Source: Winogradskyella sp. (GTDB taxonomy: Bacteria > Bacteroidota > Bacteroidia > Flavobacteriales > Flavobacteriaceae). Taken from it: 46,387 nucleotides of DNA. The stretch covers positions 1 through 46,387 of the forward strand of contig SHBX01000024.1 in assembly GCA_004211785.1 (NCBI GenBank), in the 5' to 3' direction. Of this stretch, positions 9,069 through 18,153 are shown one piece after another. The position numbers and the translations under genes are program-made. Position 1 is the first letter of the stretch, and each line of letters starts with the position of its first letter. The notes under the pieces were generated by a model. The model saw only the letters and a list, made by a program, of their open reading frames with translations, did not search any database and was not told where the DNA came from.

Positions 9069-9862
9069 GCATAGAAGACAATATTCTCATTGAAAGATAT
9101 ATAAATAATCTACTCTCTAATAAAGAGAGAAAAGTTTTTGAAGAACGATTGAAGACTGATGTTGAGTTCCATAACGAATTTGTTTTAGAAAAGGAACTAC
9201 GAACTACTTTAGCCTATTCTAAAGAAGAGGCTCAACATGAAAGAGGCGCAGAAATTCATAAATATGAAGATGCGTTAAAGGAAGAAGATTTAAAGTCTTT
9301 AAGTAAAACATTGTCTGAAATTGGGAAGGAGTTTAATTCCGAACCTAAAAAGGTAAAAAGATTATGGTATTATGTAGCTGCTGCATCAATAGTTGCTTTG
9401 TTAGGTTTTCAATTGTTTTTTAATACTACAGACTCTAATTTAGACTTGTATTATGATAATGTTGGTTTAACTAATTTACCATCTTTTGCCACAAGAGATG
9501 CCAGTGATTCTATACAGGTAAAATTAAATAATGGAGAGCAACAATTTAAGCAAGGAAACTATAAAGAGTCATTAAATATTCTAGAGCCTTTGTTAGAAGT
9601 CCAGAATAATAATCTAATATTTATATATGTTGGTTTAGCACAAACAGAATTAAATTTATATCAAGAGTCTGAGAATACATTTAATACTCTTGAAAATAGC
9701 AGTAATAATTTTTCGGCCAATTGGTACAAAGCTTTACTTTTTATAAAGCAAGAAAAGATTGATTCTGCATTAGAGCAACTGAATATTATTTTAGAACATT
9801 CAAACAGCCTTTATTTTGCTAAAGCCTCAGAATTATCTGAAAGTTTGAAGTCAAATAATTAA
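9065..9862 (+). CDS. Single-pass membrane TPR protein, candidate anti-sigma factor
   Basis: This 265-residue protein overlaps the ECF sigma gene by four bases. Residues 1-95 form a charged helical N-terminal region that resembles the cytoplasmic sigma-binding part of anti-sigma proteins (IERYINNLLSNKERK followed by a VEFHNEF segment). A basic patch, KKVKR (95-99), precedes one transmembrane helix (about 101-119), predicting N-in/C-out topology. Residues about 150-260 hold two to three TPR-like helical pairs (for example GNYKESLNILEPLL) that would lie in the periplasm, the same side as the TPR-CHAT protein. The anti-sigma assignment rests on gene order, overlap and topology, not on a firmly recognised family. 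A scaffold role is possible instead. Confidence 0.75.
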   Translation: MSIEDNILIERYINNLLSNKERKVFEERLKTDVEFHNEFVLEKELRTTLAYSKEEAQHERGAEIHKYEDALKEEDLKSLSKTLSEIGKEFNSEPKKVKRLWYYVAAASIVALLGFQLFFNTTDSNLDLYYDNVGLTNLPSFATRDASDSIQVKLNNGEQQFKQGNYKESLNILEPLLEVQNNNLIFIYVGLAQTELNLYQESENTFNTLENSSNNFSANWYKALLFIKQEKIDSALEQLNIILEHSNSLYFAKASELSESLKSNN

Positions 9863-9866
9863 GCAT

Positions 9867-9898
9867 AAAAAAAGGAACCAATTTGGTTCCCTTTTTTT
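9867..9898. terminator. Bidirectional intrinsic terminator
   Basis: A GGAACC/GGTTCC stem with a short AATTT loop is flanked by an A-tract on the left and a T-tract on the right. It sits between convergent genes ending at 9862 (+) and 9900 (-), so it can serve both strands. Confidence 0.85.
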
Positions 9899-9899
9899 A

Positions 9900-11204
9900 T
9901 TAATCTTGTTGTTTGTATTTGGCAGAATAACGTTTCCAAAGTTCGGTTTGATGAGATTCTAAACTTAAATTTCGTCCATCAATAAAAGCATGAGTAACAA
10001 TATTAGTTCTCATATCTAAAGCATCACCTTCACTAATAAATAGCGTGGCGCTTTTTCCAGATTCTAAAGTGCCATAGATGTTATCAATCCCCATTATCTT
10101 AGCTGGGTTTTGAGTGATTAACTGTAAAGCTTGTTCTTTAGTTAAGCCATGAGCTACAGTTGTACCCGCATAAAAAGGTAGGTTACGAGAATTCATACGT
10201 TCCATTTGCCCGCTTGGTTCTAAAGCTACCAAAACACCTGCATCTACTAAAGCCTTTGCATGCGCGTAATTGTAGTCGTAATCTTCATCTTCAAATAATG
10301 GTCTTGAATGAACACGGTCTAAGAAGACTGATACATTATTGTTTTTAAGGAAGCTGGCAACATTAGAAGCTTGATAGCCACCTATTATAGTAATTTTATT
10401 AATGCCTTGAGATTTTGCAAAGTTTACAGCATCTCTAATGTTCTTTTCTCCACTAACATTAATATACAAATGCTTAGAACCATCAAATAGTCCAGCCATA
10501 GCTTCAAACGGTAAATTGCGTTCTTTTTTAGCACCTGCATTATGTGTTTTAGCTTCATTAAAATACATTTCAAGTTCTTTGACTTGTTTGTCATAACCTT
10601 TATCTACTTTAAAACCAGGGTCTTCCCCGAGCCACCAACGTCCGGGACTAAAGTTGCTTGGCCAATTGATATGAATACCGTCGTCTGTTTTTATAGCTGC
10701 ATCTTCCCAATTCCATGCATCGTACTGTACAACAGAGGATGTACCTGTAATACGTCCACCTCGTGGTACAACTTGACCTAAGAGTACGCCGTTTGGTCTC
10801 ATAGATTCTACAATCTTAGATTCGGCATTATAAGCGATTATACTTCTAATATGCGGATTAAATGTGCCAAGTTCTGATAAATCATTAGAAGCCTTTACAG
10901 CGTCAACTTCTACTAATCCTAATGTGCCGTTGGCAACAATAAAACCAGGATATACATGTTTTCCTGAAGCTTGAATAACTTCCATGCCAGAAGTATTCAT
11001 TTTCATTCTTGTTGCATCTCCGATATTGGTTATTTTTCCGTTAGAAAACGTAATAATACTATTTTCGATAACTTCACCATTCCCTATATGAGCAGTGGCT
11101 CCAACAATTGCAATAGCTTTTGTTTGCTTTGGTGCTGGTGTTTGTTGCGCATAGCCAATACTTACGGAGAGTAAAAAAGCTACGATATATATATAATTTT
11201 TCAT
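9900..11204 (-). CDS. Exported amidohydrolase-like protein lacking metal ligands
   Basis: I place the start at the ATG at 11204, which gives a clean signal peptide (MKNYIYIVAFLLSVSIGYAQ) and a 434-residue product. A start at 11249 would add 15 residues that fit no signal peptide and would overlap the upstream gene. The amidohydrolase-type beta-sandwich edge and C-terminal blocks are present (GKHVYPGF; NPAKIMGIDNIYGTLESGK). Where an active enzyme has the HxH metal motif this protein reads VANGTLG, and the late metal-binding Asp is replaced in the LEPSGQME segment. Catalysis by the usual mechanism is therefore unlikely. The gene lies 19 bp behind a paralogous amidohydrolase gene, suggesting a joint complex. 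It was probably named for an imidazolonepropionase-like hydrolase, but a binding or structural role fits better. Confidence 0.85.
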   Translation of the reverse strand: MKNYIYIVAFLLSVSIGYAQQTPAPKQTKAIAIVGATAHIGNGEVIENSIITFSNGKITNIGDATRMKMNTSGMEVIQASGKHVYPGFIVANGTLGLVEVDAVKASNDLSELGTFNPHIRSIIAYNAESKIVESMRPNGVLLGQVVPRGGRITGTSSVVQYDAWNWEDAAIKTDDGIHINWPSNFSPGRWWLGEDPGFKVDKGYDKQVKELEMYFNEAKTHNAGAKKERNLPFEAMAGLFDGSKHLYINVSGEKNIRDAVNFAKSQGINKITIIGGYQASNVASFLKNNNVSVFLDRVHSRPLFEDEDYDYNYAHAKALVDAGVLVALEPSGQMERMNSRNLPFYAGTTVAHGLTKEQALQLITQNPAKIMGIDNIYGTLESGKSATLFISEGDALDMRTNIVTHAFIDGRNLSLESHQTELWKRYSAKYKQQD

Positions 11205-11223
11205 TTTATAAATTTTAGTTTGA

Positions 11224-14193
11224 TTAATAACCCGAATCCATAGAGTCACAGTGTAATAACACTTTTTCTTTCTTCTTAACAGGTTGCGTTTTTAAACCTT
11301 TGTTTTTATCCTGAAGCATCAAATTTATGAGTTCACTTTTCTCTTTCTGAATTGCTTTTCTCATTTGCTTATCTTTTTCTAAATCGAAATAGGTTATACC
11401 TTCTATAATCGTTTTTTCTGCTTTAGCGTAGATTGAAAGCGGATGGTCGGTCCATAAAACTACGTCTGCATCTTTTCCAACCTTTAAACTTCCTACGCGA
11501 TTATCTAAATGTAAAAGTTTAGCTGGGTTAAGTGTTACAAACTTTAAAGCATCTTCTTCACTAACGCCACCATATTTTACTGACTTGGCAGCTTCTTGGT
11601 TTAAGCGACGAGACATTTCAGCATCATCACTATTAATAGCAACAGTAACACCTGCATTGTGCATTATGGCTGCATTATAAGGAATGGCATCATTAACTTC
11701 ATATTTATATGCCCACCAATCACTAAATGTAGAACCTCCAACACCATGCTCAGCCATTTTATCAGCTACTTTATAACCTTCAAGAATATGGGTGAATGTA
11801 TTAATCCTAAAGTTGAATTGCTCTGCCACTTTCATGAGCATATTAATTTCGCTTTGTACATATGAGTGACAAGAAATAAAACGCTCACCATTTAAAATAT
11901 CGGCTAGAACTTCCATTTCAGTGTCTTTACGATACGATTTGCCACTCTTCTTAGCTTCATCATAAGCTTTAGCTCTACTGAAATAATCAATAAACACTTG
12001 TTCTACACCCATTCTCGATTGTGGGAAACGCTCATTACGTCTTGCACGTGATTGCTTTACGTTTTCACCCAAAGCGAATTTTATAAACTTTGGAGCGTTT
12101 TTATACACATAATCATCAGCAGTTTCTCCCCATTTTAATTTTATAATGGCAGAACGCCCACCGATTGGATTTGCTGATCCGTGTAAAATCTGAATAGAAG
12201 TAACACCACCAGCAAGGTTGCGATAAACATCTATGTCTTCATCATCAATAACATCTTCAATTGTTACTTCCGCAGAAGAATTATGTCCACCTTCATTAAT
12301 TGATGCCGCAGCAATATGAGAATGCTCATCAATAATTCCTGCAGTGATATGTTTTCCAGTGGCATCAATGGTTTTAGCATTTCGGTCAGAAATGTCTTTA
12401 CCTATTCTTGCAATTTTCCCATCCTTAATTAAAACATCAGTATTTTGAAGAATACCCTCATTTTCATTTGTCCAAACGGTTGCATTTTTAAATAATAGAG
12501 TTTCCGCTTTTGGCTTTTCAGTAAATCCGTAGGCCAAATTTGGATACGTTATAGGACTCATATAAGGAGTCTCTTTAGTGATATCCTTTTTAGTTTTTTC
12601 CTTTTTTGTCATTTCTTCTTTTGGAGTTTTGGTTGCAAAGAAGTTGTATTCAGTACCGTTTGGCATAATTGCCTTGCCACTTAAGTTATTAGTATTTATA
12701 GTATTTGCGGCAATACGCATAAACTCATTTTTTGTACTATCTGGAGTTTTAACTGTAAGATTTACCCAATCTCCTGAGTAATTTACTTTTGTGCCTAAGC
12801 TTTTATCACCAGACTCTAACTTAACTTTTGCTTTACTTGTACTTCCGCTGATGTTTAACTTATATTCTTTATCAGCTAATTTAAAACTGTAATCACCATC
12901 AATATCTTTTACATTCATATTAGCAATAATATGTTGCATGCCCTGTACCCAGTTTTCGTAAAGTTTAGTTTTGCTATCAAAAACATCACCAGATGTAATT
13001 AAGAAGTTAGCATAACTACCAGGCTTTAATGAACCGAGCATATCAGATTTTCCTAATAATTGAGCTGGGATTGTTGTTAAAGCCTCTAAAGCTTTCTGTT
13101 TTGAGAGTCCATTTTTAATAGCTTTTATTAAATTACTCTTAAACGATTTTTTAGATTTTAAACCATGTGTAGTTAAAGCGAATTTCACACCATTTTCTGC
13201 TAATAATCTTGGGTTATGAGGTTCTTGATTCCAAGCGCGCATATCACTTAAAGTCAGTATCGAAGCTAAAAATTGATTCTCAACATCGTAAGCCAATTTA
13301 AAGTTTATAGGAAGTATAATGGTTGCATTTGTTGCTTTTACTTCGTTAATACGTTCGTATTCATCACCACCACCAACAATTACATATTGTATGTTGTGAG
13401 CATCACCTACCTTATCAGCACGCAATAAATTAGCACGACTTCCTGCTTCGAAGATTTGTAGAAGATTTTTATTTCCGTTTAAAGCTTCGAGTGATAAATC
13501 TTTGGTATCTACATTTCCAGCAGCATACCACTTAGCATCATCATACATCTGACGTAAAAGCGACATGCTTCCCATGATTGAAGACGGATACGACTGACGA
13601 GATTTTACACTTTTCCTAAACGAGAAATTTTGAGTTGTTTCTCCATCCACAACGCGAAGCGAATTATCAGCATCGTTGTTAAGTGCTATTAGTGCACCTG
13701 TTCCACGAACAATACCGTCAGGATTATGTGCGTTAACAATACCAAAACCAAGTTTGTGCATCTCAGAAGCAGACTTAGCATCGTATTTAAAGCTTGCCAT
13801 CACATCTTGTTCTGGCATAATATGGTCATTCCAGTAAAAACCACTTCGGCTTGCAGCATATTGTGGACCATTACCGCCACGTTTTGGTTTAGCAACACCA
13901 AAAGTAGTATACATGTCTATAAACGATGGATAAATAGATTTGCCAGATAGGTCTACTTTAGTTGTATTTTTTGGAATACTAACAGATTTACCAACACTAA
14001 CAACTTTGCCATCTTTGATAAGAAGTGTGCCGTTTGTAATAACTTCTGTTGGTGAAACATGAATTTTTGCATTTGTAAATGCCATGTAATTGGAGTTGTT
14101 AGATTTTACTCCAGAATTACTTGGAAAATAATCTTGTGCAAATAATGAGAAACTGCACATGAGCATGAACAGCCGTAAATAGAATTTAATCAT
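11224..14193 (-). CDS. Exported double amidohydrolase: degenerate N-terminal domain fused to an intact domain
   Basis: This 989-residue protein has a signal peptide ending near LFAQ (about 20). Two amidohydrolase domains follow. The first (about 35-430) lacks the HxH motif (YPSFIDMYTTFG) and the catalytic Asp (LTTHG). A small beta domain (about 440-540) connects it to the second domain (about 565-965), which keeps every expected ligand: H624 and H626 in DEHSH, His in CHSY, His in THILEG, and Asp in NSDDAE. The closing KVGKDADVVLW block is typical of dipeptidase and imidazolonepropionase-like members. The substrate is unknown; location is probably periplasmic. It is followed after 19 bp by a second degenerate paralogue and preceded by a DUF3810 gene. 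Confidence 0.88.
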   Translation of the reverse strand: MIKFYLRLFMLMCSFSLFAQDYFPSNSGVKSNNSNYMAFTNAKIHVSPTEVITNGTLLIKDGKVVSVGKSVSIPKNTTKVDLSGKSIYPSFIDMYTTFGVAKPKRGGNGPQYAASRSGFYWNDHIMPEQDVMASFKYDAKSASEMHKLGFGIVNAHNPDGIVRGTGALIALNNDADNSLRVVDGETTQNFSFRKSVKSRQSYPSSIMGSMSLLRQMYDDAKWYAAGNVDTKDLSLEALNGNKNLLQIFEAGSRANLLRADKVGDAHNIQYVIVGGGDEYERINEVKATNATIILPINFKLAYDVENQFLASILTLSDMRAWNQEPHNPRLLAENGVKFALTTHGLKSKKSFKSNLIKAIKNGLSKQKALEALTTIPAQLLGKSDMLGSLKPGSYANFLITSGDVFDSKTKLYENWVQGMQHIIANMNVKDIDGDYSFKLADKEYKLNISGSTSKAKVKLESGDKSLGTKVNYSGDWVNLTVKTPDSTKNEFMRIAANTINTNNLSGKAIMPNGTEYNFFATKTPKEEMTKKEKTKKDITKETPYMSPITYPNLAYGFTEKPKAETLLFKNATVWTNENEGILQNTDVLIKDGKIARIGKDISDRNAKTIDATGKHITAGIIDEHSHIAAASINEGGHNSSAEVTIEDVIDDEDIDVYRNLAGGVTSIQILHGSANPIGGRSAIIKLKWGETADDYVYKNAPKFIKFALGENVKQSRARRNERFPQSRMGVEQVFIDYFSRAKAYDEAKKSGKSYRKDTEMEVLADILNGERFISCHSYVQSEINMLMKVAEQFNFRINTFTHILEGYKVADKMAEHGVGGSTFSDWWAYKYEVNDAIPYNAAIMHNAGVTVAINSDDAEMSRRLNQEAAKSVKYGGVSEEDALKFVTLNPAKLLHLDNRVGSLKVGKDADVVLWTDHPLSIYAKAEKTIIEGITYFDLEKDKQMRKAIQKEKSELINLMLQDKNKGLKTQPVKKKEKVLLHCDSMDSGY

Positions 14194-14273
14194 AGAAGGA
14201 GTGAGTTTTGTTAGTGTTCTAAAGATAATAGTTATGTCTAAATCTTAAATTGTTTTTCTGTTTTTTAACGTTT

Positions 14274-15341
14274 TTAAAGAGGTTTGTTATCATAATAATT
14301 AACCAATAAGGCAACAATGTAGCTGTAACTCTCTATACCAGCAGTTTGGTTATTGGCCTTAAGAAAGGTGTCGAAGGTTTTCTCAAAAGCTGGTTCTAGA
14401 GGGTTTTGATAAGATTTCCAGAAATCTTGAACTTCTTTATAATTTTTAAGAATCCCTTTATTGACAGATTTTAAGATGTCTTTGTAATTGTCACGATCAC
14501 GCTTATATATTTCAGAAAGGCAATATCGCAGTGCAAACGTATATCCAGAGTATTTAAAATAAATATCTTCATTGTTTACAGTGGCTAGCATTCCAATAAA
14601 ATTTGCTTCATTCTCAGCGGCATAACCCAGTTGATGAGCAACTTCGTGGCAAGATGTAGTTGGGAACTTATATACGGGAATTAAGCCATCAACTTGCGCT
14701 TCGTTAGTAAACGGATTCAAATAACCCGAGAACCCCATATAAGTTAGTGCCGTACTATAAATCGATTTCTTTAAGCTTTGCGGTTTGTAAACTAGGTGCG
14801 GATATGTTTTTGAAAGCGCATTATATCCAGATTGCACTTTTTCAAAAACTTCAGATTTGGTATAAGGCAATTCAATTTTTAGAGAATCATTAGCACTCAA
14901 TTGATTGTGAATGGTGTTTGATTTTTCTATTAATCGTTCTGTAAAAGCAATGAGTTGTTCAGTAGAGTATTCAACTTCGATATTCAAGGCCTTGTGAAGC
15001 GGTTGTCGGTAATAATTATATCCCCAAAGTATATGAAACGCAAAATATGCGATTGAAAGAACAGAAATCACATCTAAAAACCAATTGATTGTGTCTTTAT
15101 AAATGTTTTTAAAATTTAGGATAAACCAGCGTATCAGATATATTCCAGCTAAAGTATAAAGGATATCACCAACGGAGAATGGTATCCATCCAAAGCTATA
15201 ACGCATTAATTTTGATAAAAAGACATATAATACATTACTGTAATATTGTTCTATAAATTCAGGATAATGTTTTAGAATATTAATGGTAATAATCTGAATT
15301 CCTAAAAAAATAAGTAAAGCTCTTTTTTTTGTAATACGCAT
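14274..15341 (-). CDS. DUF3810 membrane protein with HEXXH zinc-protease motif
   Basis: This 355-residue protein matches the DUF3810 family by its N-terminal hydrophobic helices (about 8-24, 55-75 and 88-107) and its hallmark CHEVAHQLGYAAENEANFIG block. HEVAH (232-236) together with E244 looks like a gluzincin-type metal site. The catalytic region should face the periplasm. The substrate is not known. It is upstream of the two amidohydrolase genes on the same strand (80-bp gap) and divergent from pepD. Confidence 0.85.
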   Translation of the reverse strand: MRITKKRALLIFLGIQIITINILKHYPEFIEQYYSNVLYVFLSKLMRYSFGWIPFSVGDILYTLAGIYLIRWFILNFKNIYKDTINWFLDVISVLSIAYFAFHILWGYNYYRQPLHKALNIEVEYSTEQLIAFTERLIEKSNTIHNQLSANDSLKIELPYTKSEVFEKVQSGYNALSKTYPHLVYKPQSLKKSIYSTALTYMGFSGYLNPFTNEAQVDGLIPVYKFPTTSCHEVAHQLGYAAENEANFIGMLATVNNEDIYFKYSGYTFALRYCLSEIYKRDRDNYKDILKSVNKGILKNYKEVQDFWKSYQNPLEPAFEKTFDTFLKANNQTAGIESYSYIVALLVNYYDNKPL

Positions 15342-15345
15342 ATCT

Positions 15346-15353
15346 CAAAAATA
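15346..15353 (-). promoter_or_regulatory. -7 box directly in front of the DUF3810 gene
   Basis: The minus strand reads TATTTTTG (15353-15346), a match to TAnnTTTG, only four bases before the ATG at 15341. Transcription would begin at or very near the start codon, suggesting a leaderless mRNA. No good -33 box is seen. Confidence 0.4.
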
Positions 15354-15373
15354 GAAAATAGTTTTAGTTTGGT

Positions 15374-15381
15374 TACCTTTG
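15374..15381 (+). promoter_or_regulatory. -7 box of pepD
   Basis: TACCTTTG matches the Bacteroidota -7 consensus and places a transcript start about 17 nt before the ATG at 15405. It overlaps the alternative upstream start codon at 15369, which supports the downstream start. Confidence 0.5.
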
Positions 15382-15404
15382 ACCGACTTAAAAAAAAGAT
15401 AAAT

Positions 15405-16868
15405 ATGAGTTCAGAAATAAGAGCTTTAGAACCTAAAGCATTGTGGAATAAATTTGCAGATTTAAATGCAGTACCAAGACCTTCAAAGAAAGAAGAGCGT
15501 GTTATACAATTCATGAAAGATTTTGGTAAAAGCTTAGGTTTAGAGACAATTGAAGATGAAGTTGGTAATGTTATTATCCGAAAACCTGCTACTAAAGGTA
15601 TGGAAGATAAAAAACCTATTGTGATGCAAAGTCATCTGGATATGGTACATCAAAAAAATAACGATACTGTTTTTGATTTCGATACTCAAGGTATTGAAAT
15701 GTTTGTAGAAGGTGATTGGGTTAAGGCAAAAGGAACCACTCTTGGTGCAGATAACGGACTTGGCGTTGCGACTATCATGACTGTTTTAGAAAGTGATACC
15801 ATTTCACATCCAGCATTAGAAGCCCTATTCACTATTGATGAAGAAACCGGAATGACAGGAGCAATGGGTTTAAAAGGGGGTTTACTAAAAGGTGATATAC
15901 TTTTGAATTTAGATACTGAAGAAGATGACGAAATTGGCGTTGGTTGTGCTGGCGGAATTGATGTTACTGCAACTCGCGATTATGCTGAAGAAGAAACACC
16001 TGAGTTTAAGATTGGGTATTCAATTACCGTGAAAGGTTTACAAGGTGGACATTCTGGTATGCAAATTCATGAAGGTTTAGGTAACGCCAACAAATTGATG
16101 AATCGTTTATTATTTGACGGTTTTAAAAATTTTGGTTTACGTATTTCTGAAATTGATGGTGGAAGTTTACGAAACGCCATTCCAAGAGAAAGTAATGCAA
16201 CTGTAGCTATAGATGCAGTACATGAAGAGGCTTTTAATTTTGAAATGCAACAACTTTCAGAAACCATAAAGAAAGAATACAAAACCATGGAATCAGACTT
16301 AGAAATTATTGTGTCTAAAGTTGACACTCCAGAGAAGATTATGGATTTAGGTGTTCAAGAAGGATTAACTAGAGCTATCTATTCAGCCTTAAATGGTGTT
16401 TACAGAATGAGTCCAGATATTAAGGATTTGGTTGAAACTTCTAATAACATTGCAAGAGTTATTGTGAAAGATGGTCATATTAAAATAGGTTGCCTAACAC
16501 GCAGTTCTGTGGAGAGTTCAAAACTAGATTTAGCAAACACATTACGCGCCACTTTTGAATTGACAGGATGTGAGGTAGAGTTCTCTGGAGATTATCCTGG
16601 TTGGGCACCAAATATGGACTCTGATATCCTTAAAGTGATGGTGCCAATTTATGAGCGACTTAATAATGGAGAGAAACCTCATGTAGCAGCTTGCCATGCG
16701 GGATTAGAATGTGGTATTTTGGGACAAAATTACCCAGAAATGGATATGATAAGTTTTGGGCCAAATATTAAAGGGGCGCACTCACCAGACGAACGTGCTC
16801 AGATTTCTTCTACTCAGAAATACTGGGAGTTTGTTTTGGAGATATTAAAGAACATTCCAAAATCATAA
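15405..16868 (+). CDS. pepD: Aminoacyl-histidine dipeptidase (M20C, PepD family)
   Basis: This is a cytosolic zinc dipeptidase that hydrolyses Xaa-His and a broad range of other dipeptides. The ATG at 15405 gives 487 residues, the normal family length, and lies just behind a -7 box; the 15369 start would add 12 residues encoded by promoter DNA. Family motifs are visible in order: SHLDMVHQK (H77, D79), GADNGLGVA (D116), DEETGMTGA (E146/E147), the lid/dimerisation segment with GLQGGHSGM, and the late GAHSPDER block. There is no signal peptide. It ends at a strong terminator facing the gldI operon. Confidence 0.93.
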   Translation: MSSEIRALEPKALWNKFADLNAVPRPSKKEERVIQFMKDFGKSLGLETIEDEVGNVIIRKPATKGMEDKKPIVMQSHLDMVHQKNNDTVFDFDTQGIEMFVEGDWVKAKGTTLGADNGLGVATIMTVLESDTISHPALEALFTIDEETGMTGAMGLKGGLLKGDILLNLDTEEDDEIGVGCAGGIDVTATRDYAEEETPEFKIGYSITVKGLQGGHSGMQIHEGLGNANKLMNRLLFDGFKNFGLRISEIDGGSLRNAIPRESNATVAIDAVHEEAFNFEMQQLSETIKKEYKTMESDLEIIVSKVDTPEKIMDLGVQEGLTRAIYSALNGVYRMSPDIKDLVETSNNIARVIVKDGHIKIGCLTRSSVESSKLDLANTLRATFELTGCEVEFSGDYPGWAPNMDSDILKVMVPIYERLNNGEKPHVAACHAGLECGILGQNYPEMDMISFGPNIKGAHSPDERAQISSTQKYWEFVLEILKNIPKS

Positions 16869-16884
16869 TATCTAATAATGATAA

Positions 16885-16918
16885 TAAAAAAAGCAGCTTA
16901 ATTAAGCTGCTTTTTTTA
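16885..16918. terminator. Bidirectional intrinsic terminator
   Basis: AGCAGCTTAATTAAGCTGCT is a perfect palindrome flanked by an A-tract and a T-tract, between the convergent ends of pepD (16868) and the peptidyl-prolyl isomerase gene (16933). Confidence 0.9.
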
Positions 16919-16932
16919 TTAATAGGAATATA

Positions 16933-18153
16933 TTATTTCTGAATATCTACCATTTCAATAATGAATGCTAAATCAGTATTTGGTTGTACTACAGGAGGAC
17001 GACCACCTTCGCCATATGCCAAATGAGATGGAAAGTAAAAGAAAGCTTTGTCTCCAACACGCATTGTTGCTAAGGCTTCTTTAAAACCTCCAAATAAATT
17101 AGCATCAGGGCTAACCTTCATTGGTGAAGGCGCGTACATCCCACGTTGTAACTTTTGAGGGTTAAATTTACCGTGTTTTTCTTCAATGTCTTTAAGATTA
17201 CTATCCAATAATTTACCATCGGTAAAGTACCCTTGGTAATTTATTAAAGCTGTCTGCCCCGTTTTTGGTTTTACACCAGTACCTTTATTTAGTGAATGTA
17301 CTTTTAAACCTGAAGCAAGTACTTTTGCTTTTGAAGTATAATCATCAAGTGTAGATTTAAACTCATCTGCAGCTTTTTGCATTTTTTCTTCAGCAATACG
17401 TTTTTCTTCTTCTGCTTTTTCACGAGCTTCTTTTTCAGCAGCAGCAACTTTTTCTTTTATCTTAGGTAATTCTTCTGTGAATACTTTAGCTGCATCAAAT
17501 TTTTTAGCGTCCATACCAATGCGGACGATGTTTAATTCTTTGATAACTACATCTTCAACAGGCTTATTTCCAGCTCCAACTTTAACGTTAGAGATGGAAT
17601 CTTGTACATCCAATCCTAAAACCAATTCGCCAAATACAGCATGGCACCCACCACCAGGGAAGGGCCCACACTTCTTTAATGTACCATCAGCTTGGTATGC
17701 ATCTAAAAATTGTGTTGCTTTCTCGGTAATAAAAAATTGAGAACCATTTGTGTTTGGTCCAGAATTAGCCATAGATAAGATACCAGGCTTGGTATGTTTT
17801 AGGTCATTGCTAAATTCATCTTCAAATTTATAACCTGGGTCACCAGAGCCAGTAGCTGTAGGGTCGCCACCTTGTATCATAAAACCATCCATAACACGGT
17901 GAAATGTTGTGCCATTGTAGTATTTTTTATCTTTAAATTCGTCCTTTATCAACGGATGTTGGCCTTCTGCTAATGCTACAAAATTTGCAACAGTTACAGG
18001 TGCTTGTTTATAGTAAAGTTTTGCAACCATTGTATCTTTTGAAGTTACAAATTCTGCATAAAGTCCATCTTCTAAATCGTAGCGAGGTTCTTTACAGCTT
18101 GATATAGATAGCAATAGTAGTGCTGCTAATGGGATAAATAGTTTCTTAATCAT
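16933..18153 (-). CDS. Cyclophilin-FKBP fusion peptidyl-prolyl isomerase lipoprotein
   Basis: This 406-residue protein begins with a lipoprotein signal and lipobox (LLLLSISSC). A cyclophilin domain covers about residues 28-215, with FHRVMDGFMIQGGD and NGSQFFIT hallmarks. A charged, probably coiled-coil linker rich in Ala/Glu/Lys follows (about 225-275), then an FKBP domain (about 285-405; YFPSHLAYGEGG). Both classes catalyse proline cis-trans isomerisation. The lipobox places the protein on a periplasmic-side membrane, where it could help fold exported or outer-membrane proteins. Its start overlaps the end of gldI by 8 bp, so the two are translationally coupled and probably functionally linked to gliding or type IX secretion. 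Confidence 0.93.
   Translation of the reverse strand: MIKKLFIPLAALLLLSISSCKEPRYDLEDGLYAEFVTSKDTMVAKLYYKQAPVTVANFVALAEGQHPLIKDEFKDKKYYNGTTFHRVMDGFMIQGGDPTATGSGDPGYKFEDEFSNDLKHTKPGILSMANSGPNTNGSQFFITEKATQFLDAYQADGTLKKCGPFPGGGCHAVFGELVLGLDVQDSISNVKVGAGNKPVEDVVIKELNIVRIGMDAKKFDAAKVFTEELPKIKEKVAAAEKEAREKAEEEKRIAEEKMQKAADEFKSTLDDYTSKAKVLASGLKVHSLNKGTGVKPKTGQTALINYQGYFTDGKLLDSNLKDIEEKHGKFNPQKLQRGMYAPSPMKVSPDANLFGGFKEALATMRVGDKAFFYFPSHLAYGEGGRPPVVQPNTDLAFIIEMVDIQK

Noticed and set aside
5270..9862. A type III-E CRISPR (Craspase) locus, suggested by TPR-CHAT plus an RpoE-like sigma factor.
   Set aside because: No CRISPR repeats, no gRAMP/Cas7-11 gene and no cas gene occur in the window, and the CHAT protein carries a signal peptide and membrane anchor, unlike cytosolic Csx29. 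Only the logic is comparable.
11205..11249. A 15-residue N-terminal extension of the degenerate amidohydrolase.
   Set aside because: It precedes a complete signal peptide and would overlap the upstream gene's stop, so the start at 11204 is preferred.
15302..15514. A minus-strand frame overlapping the pepD start.
   Set aside because: It overlaps both the DUF3810 and pepD coding regions, shows no protein family, and contains the divergent promoters.
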